From assembly GCA_964521625.1 (NCBI GenBank), contig CAZFSM010000002.1, positions 62,001 through 126,000 of the forward strand: a stretch of DNA of 64,000 bases, written 5' to 3'. The stretch comes from UBA1444 sp964521625 (lineage in GTDB: Bacteria; Bacillota; Negativicutes; UBA1444). Made by a program: the position numbers and the translations under genes. Position 1 is the stretch's first letter. The number at the start of each line of letters is the position of its first letter. The notes under the pieces are model-generated. The model searched no databases. It was given only the letters and a program-made list of their open reading frames with translations, and was not told where the DNA came from. Positions 60,497 to 64,000 of this stretch are shown in pieces.

Positions 60497-62689
60497 ATGG
60501 GATTGTGGAATCTAATAGATTCATTTTTTACCGATTCGACGGTCGCGCGGGAGCACTCGCCGATACGGAAAATTGTGTTATTCTTGCTGTTTTTTGTTTT
60601 AAACACGGTTCTATTGTCGATTGATTTTTTGCCAGATAAGGTTTCTCTTAATTTGGGCCAAGTCAGTGACCGCGATATTGTCGCCTCGCGGACTGTGTCT
60701 TTTGTTGATGAACCGCGAACCCGCAAACTGGAAAACGAAGTGGTTGCCAGCGTGGCCAATGTTTACGACCTGGACACAGGCGCCGCCGCCACGGCTGAAG
60801 ATGACGTAAGCCGGATTTTTCGTTCTGTACGCTCCGTGTTGGCTGATAAACAGCTTGTCAGGTCAGAAGAAAAACTGGGGAAATTGCGCAGTCTGTTGGC
60901 GGGAGTGCTGCCAGAACAAACGCTGGTTTCATTATTGACTTTTTCAACTGCTGAACTGGAAGCGCTAGAGGAAAATGCCCGGACGATTTTGCGTAAATAC
61001 CTTTATCGCGGAATCCGGGATGAAGAAACCGAGAGCGTGCGCAAACAAGCGGTAGCTGATGCTGAGAAACTTGGGTGGGGTGAACGCGGCGTCGCAGTTG
61101 TCGTGAGTATTACACAACCGCACTTGCGACCTAACTTTGTGCTCAATACAAGGGAGACTGACATTCGCAAACGTGCAGCGATCAAAAGTATTGAACCGGT
61201 TCGCATCACGGTAAAAAACGGTCAGATCGTTGTCCGCAAAGGCGATGTGGTGACCGAGGAACAAATGCAGATGATGGCTGAACTGGGTCTGCATCGTGCA
61301 CAAGTCGGCATGGAGCGTATCCTGGGTCTGGCATTGTACGTCTTATTGATGATGGGAATGTTGCTGGCGTTTTTCTACAAATTCGTGCCGGATATCTTTA
61401 TTGATGACCGCAGATTGCTGCTGGTCGGACTCGTTGTTTTATTGACGCTGGTCATTGGTCGTATCGGACATTTTTATTCCGATTTTGTAACACCGATTGC
61501 GGTGGGCCCTTTGTTGACAGCCATCTTGGTCAGTCCGCGCGCTGCACTGATATTGTGCGTTGTTTCGGCATTGCTGTTTGGTCTGATTGCCGATCCCAAT
61601 CTGCGGATTATTTCTTTTGTGATGATTGGCGCAGCAGCAGGAGTTTACAGCATAGCAAAAAGCTCTCAGGGATATAGTTTGGTTCGCGCTGGCTTATGGG
61701 TTTCGATTGCTAACGTCTTAACGATCTTCAGCACTGGGTTGATTGAAGGACTGGATTTGCGACAAAATTTTGTTGAAGCCGCTATGGGAGCTATCGGCGG
61801 GGTTGCTGCGGCAATTCTCTCGATTGGCTTGTTGCCTTATCTTGAACAGGCATTTCGCATCACCACTTCAGAGAAACTACTTACGCTTGCCCGGCCCAAT
61901 CATCCCCTGCTCCAGCGGCTTCTTTTGGAGGCGCCGGGGACATATTATCATAGTATTTTGGTGGGAAATCTTGCCGAAACGGCGGCTGACAAAATCGGCG
62001 CCGATCCGATTCTCTCACGTGTCGGGGCTTATTATCACGATGTCGGAAAAATCCAGAGACCTTACTTTTTTGTCGAGAATCAGGCGAATATGGATAATCC
62101 GCATGCCAAGCTATCACCGAGCTTGTCGACGATGATTGTTACTTCGCATATCCGTGATGGATTAGAATTTTGTCGCGAATACAAGTTGCCTGAAGCGATT
62201 GTTGATATCGTTGGGCAACATCATGGCACCTCGCTTGTTTCTTATTTCTATAAACAGGCTGCTGAGGGTGAACATAGCGAGTGTATTATTGAAGAAGATT
62301 TCCGTTATGAGGGACCTAAACCACAGACCAAGGAAGCGGCTCTGATTATGCTGGCCGACGGCTGCGAAGCCGCGGTCCGTTCAATTGCCAAACCCAATAT
62401 GAGCCGGATTGAGAACACGGTTCGCCGGGTGATTAATGAACGTTTGCGTGACGGACAACTGAATGAATGCGACTTGACCCTGCGAGATCTTAATGTAATC
62501 GGTGACGTGTTCATTCGCGTTTTGTGCAGTACTTGTCATTCCCGGATTGAATATCCGGCGGAAGCCATCCGCGAACTGGAAAGGAGAAGACCCCGCAATG
62601 GAAATGGAACTAAATCTTCAGCCGGAAAACCTCTTGTTGCCGTCGAAAACAAAGGAAACAGTGCAGAACGTTCTGCAACAAGCGGCTGA
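60497..62689 (+). CDS. pgpH: c-di-AMP phosphodiesterase PgpH (7TMR-HD)
   Basis: 730-residue protein. An N-terminal membrane segment (about 18-38), a large extracytoplasmic 7TMR-HDED domain (about 50-270), seven transmembrane helices (about 275-475) and a C-terminal HD-type phosphodiesterase (about 485-700; TYYHSILVGNLAE, YYHDVGKIQRP, GQHHGTS). In Listeria this protein breaks c-di-AMP to pApA. The ATG at 60497 follows AAGGCAGGAAAC. The C-terminal ~30 residues run 92 bases into ybeY, a longer overlap than usual, probably from loss of the original stop. Confidence 0.93.
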   Translation: MGLWNLIDSFFTDSTVAREHSPIRKIVLFLLFFVLNTVLLSIDFLPDKVSLNLGQVSDRDIVASRTVSFVDEPRTRKLENEVVASVANVYDLDTGAAATAEDDVSRIFRSVRSVLADKQLVRSEEKLGKLRSLLAGVLPEQTLVSLLTFSTAELEALEENARTILRKYLYRGIRDEETESVRKQAVADAEKLGWGERGVAVVVSITQPHLRPNFVLNTRETDIRKRAAIKSIEPVRITVKNGQIVVRKGDVVTEEQMQMMAELGLHRAQVGMERILGLALYVLLMMGMLLAFFYKFVPDIFIDDRRLLLVGLVVLLTLVIGRIGHFYSDFVTPIAVGPLLTAILVSPRAALILCVVSALLFGLIADPNLRIISFVMIGAAAGVYSIAKSSQGYSLVRAGLWVSIANVLTIFSTGLIEGLDLRQNFVEAAMGAIGGVAAAILSIGLLPYLEQAFRITTSEKLLTLARPNHPLLQRLLLEAPGTYYHSILVGNLAETAADKIGADPILSRVGAYYHDVGKIQRPYFFVENQANMDNPHAKLSPSLSTMIVTSHIRDGLEFCREYKLPEAIVDIVGQHHGTSLVSYFYKQAAEGEHSECIIEEDFRYEGPKPQTKEAALIMLADGCEAAVRSIAKPNMSRIENTVRRVINERLRDGQLNECDLTLRDLNVIGDVFIRVLCSTCHSRIEYPAEAIRELERRRPRNGNGTKSSAGKPLVAVENKGNSAERSATSG

Positions 62690-63077
62690 TCTGCTCGAAT
62701 TGGGACCAGAAGTGGAAATCAGCGTAATGTTGGTTGATAATGAAACTATCCGGTCGTTAAATCGTGATTATCGTGATAAGGATGCCGCTACAGACGTCTT
62801 GTCATTTCCGATGGAGGAAGCAATGGACGGAGAACCGGAACCAGTAGTGATTGGCGGGCCACCTGAGCGGTTGTTGGGTGACTTGGTGATTTCTGTCGAA
62901 ATGGCGGTTGCCCAGGCTGCTGAATACGGACATTCAGTGGAACGTGAACTAGCGTTTCTTACCGTTCATGGCTTGTTGCATTTATTGGGATATGATCATG
63001 AACCGGGAGAGGGAGCAGAGGCTGCCATGCAGGCGGAAGAAAAACGCATTCTGGCTGCGTTGGGGATTGAGCGGTGA
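62598..63077 (+). CDS. ybeY: endoribonuclease YbeY
   Basis: 159-residue zinc-dependent RNase that matures 16S rRNA 3' ends and takes part in ribosome quality control. Zinc histidines are H124, H128 and H134 in HGLLHLLGYDH; DVLSFPM near residue 66 is the other conserved block. ATG 62598 is chosen after AAGGAGAAG; ATG 62604 is nearly as good. It overlaps the pgpH tail by 92 bases and ends in a four-base overlap with cdd. pgpH-ybeY-cdd-era is a conserved order. Confidence 0.94.
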   Translation: MEMELNLQPENLLLPSKTKETVQNVLQQAADLLELGPEVEISVMLVDNETIRSLNRDYRDKDAATDVLSFPMEEAMDGEPEPVVIGGPPERLLGDLVISVEMAVAQAAEYGHSVERELAFLTVHGLLHLLGYDHEPGEGAEAAMQAEEKRILAALGIER

Positions 63078-63493
63078 AGAACGAACAGGTGTTTGAAGAG
63101 TTAAAGCGACAGGCCTTGGCGGTAAGAGACCATGCCTATGCGCCGTATTCTCGTTTTGCGGTAGGCGCTGCAGTAGAAACGGCAAATGGCCGAATTTTTA
63201 CTGGCTGCAATGTGGAGAACGCTTCGTACGGATTGACGATTTGCGCCGAACGTTCAGCAATTTTTCAGGCAGTTGCGGCCGGCGAAACCAGATTGCGACG
63301 GATAGCGATTGCGGCGGACAGTCCGGACCCAGTGGCGCCGTGCGGCGCCTGCCGCCAAGTGATGGTTGAATTTGGCATTACCGAAGTAATGATGTACAAT
63401 ACGGCAGGGCTCTGCAAAATAGTTGAAACCGCCGCATTGTTGCCGTATGCGTTTGGGCCGGAACAAATGAAAGGGGCTGCCGAAATTGAGTGA
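63074..63493 (+). CDS. cdd: cytidine deaminase
   Basis: 139-residue homotetrameric zinc enzyme that converts cytidine and deoxycytidine to uridines. Catalytic motif CAERSA has C58 and E60, and PCGACRQVM carries C90 and C93. The GTG at 63074 overlaps the ybeY stop (GTGA). The last codons overlap the era start by eight bases. Confidence 0.96.
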   Translation: MKNEQVFEELKRQALAVRDHAYAPYSRFAVGAAVETANGRIFTGCNVENASYGLTICAERSAIFQAVAAGETRLRRIAIAADSPDPVAPCGACRQVMVEFGITEVMMYNTAGLCKIVETAALLPYAFGPEQMKGAAEIE

Positions 63494-64000
63494 CACTGTA
63501 AATAATCATAAATCAGGGTTTGTCGCTGTAGTGGGCAGACCTAATGTTGGCAAATCTACTCTGTTGAATCAACTGGTCGGGCAAAAAATTGCGATTGTGT
63601 CAGATACCCCGCAAACGACACGAAATCGGATTCTAGGAATTCTTACATTACCTGATGCGCAGGTTTTGTTTCTTGATACGCCAGGTATTCACAAGCCGCA
63701 ACATAAATTGGGCGAGTATATGGTTAACAGTGCCCGTAGCGCCTTGCGCGAAGTCGATTTGATCTTATTTGTGTCGGATGTAAGCGAATCGGTAGGGCCG
63801 GGCGAACGGTTCATTCTGGAAATGCTTAAACAAGAGAAGACACCTGTTGTTTTGGTATTGAATAAGGTTGATTTGTTGCCCAAAGAGAAACTATTGCCGA
63901 TCATCACCCAGTATTCTGCATTCCGTGATTTTACGGCGATTGTTCCAGTTTCGGCGCTTTCCGGCAGCAATACGGATCGCCTTTTGTCAGTAATCAAGGA
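63486..64000 (+). CDS. era: GTPase Era, N-terminal part
   Basis: Gene cut by the right edge; 171 of about 300 residues are visible. Era binds GTP and the 3' end of 16S rRNA in 30S assembly. G motifs are GRPNVGKST near residue 17, the Thr of TPQTTRNRI, DTPGIHKPQHKLG and NKVDLL. The start is TTG at 63486, the first codon of the frame after an AAAGGGG site 11 bases upstream, inside the end of cdd. The KH domain lies outside the window. Confidence 0.95.
   Translation, partial: MSDTVNNHKSGFVAVVGRPNVGKSTLLNQLVGQKIAIVSDTPQTTRNRILGILTLPDAQVLFLDTPGIHKPQHKLGEYMVNSARSALREVDLILFVSDVSESVGPGERFILEMLKQEKTPVVLVLNKVDLLPKEKLLPIITQYSAFRDFTAIVPVSALSGSNTDRLLSVIK

Overview
The window is a gene-dense bacterial chromosome segment of about 50% GC by eye. 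All protein genes but two read on the + strand, in long, tightly spaced or overlapping (ATGA-type) operons. The content fits an anaerobic, spore-lineage Firmicute, most likely of class Negativicutes (Sporomusaceae-like): dxs-tlyA-nadK-mnmM-argR-recN order, butyrate kinase, an IspH-ribosomal S1 fusion, a two-subunit glycine decarboxylase, SpoIIE-type phosphatases, ScpAB, and TTG/GTG starts with strong GGAGG sites. The taxonomic call is inference; no rRNA or tRNA gene was seen.

Layout. 1-7.1 kb: end of dxs (isoprenoid precursor), tlyA, nadK, mnmM/ytqB, argR, recN, butyrate kinase and a P-loop ATPase. 7.2-11.2 kb: Nudix hydrolase, endonuclease Q-like, xerD, pyrimidine-nucleoside phosphorylase. 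11.2-12.9 kb: lysine riboswitch and lysA. 12.9-19.2 kb: M50 protease, trpS, scpA, scpB, rluB, aroA, cmk, plsC. 19.4-22.5 kb: cstA and three small poorly known genes. 22.6-31.7 kb: ispH-rpsA fusion, type 2 IPP isomerase, PDZ/radical-SAM DUF512 protein, cobalamin adenosyltransferase, der, plsY, gpsA, membrane phosphoesterase.

31.7-48 kb is the accessory, signalling-rich part. It holds a single-aptamer glycine riboswitch before an orphan LivK-like lipoprotein, two adjacent large sensor/PP2C phosphatase/anti-sigma-like ATPase proteins, guanine deaminase, an unknown lipoprotein, a GAF protein, a RACo-like ASKHA ferredoxin protein, a minus-strand MGDG-synthase-type glycosyltransferase, a YbjN protein, a REC-HDOD regulator, and a duplicated EAL-HDOD pair of which the first copy is broken.

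48-56.3 kb is an amino-acid nitrogen/one-carbon block: alanine dehydrogenase behind a sigma-54 promoter, a TyrR-like ACT-PAS-AAA+ regulator, then a tandem glycine riboswitch and gcvT-gcvH-gcvPA-gcvPB plus a LipM-like octanoyl/lipoyl transferase. 56.3-64 kb is housekeeping: rpsU, yqeY, nfeD, floA, a small proline-rich membrane protein, a CoA-binding protein, the c-di-AMP phosphodiesterase pgpH, ybeY, cdd and the start of era.

The strongest leads are the glycine-controlled orphan binding protein, whose leader can be folded as an OFF switch; the tandem phosphatase/kinase-fold pair in which the second copy has lost its ATP-binding box; the sigma-54/TyrR-like control of alanine dehydrogenase with candidate upstream half-sites; and the decayed EAL-HDOD duplicate.
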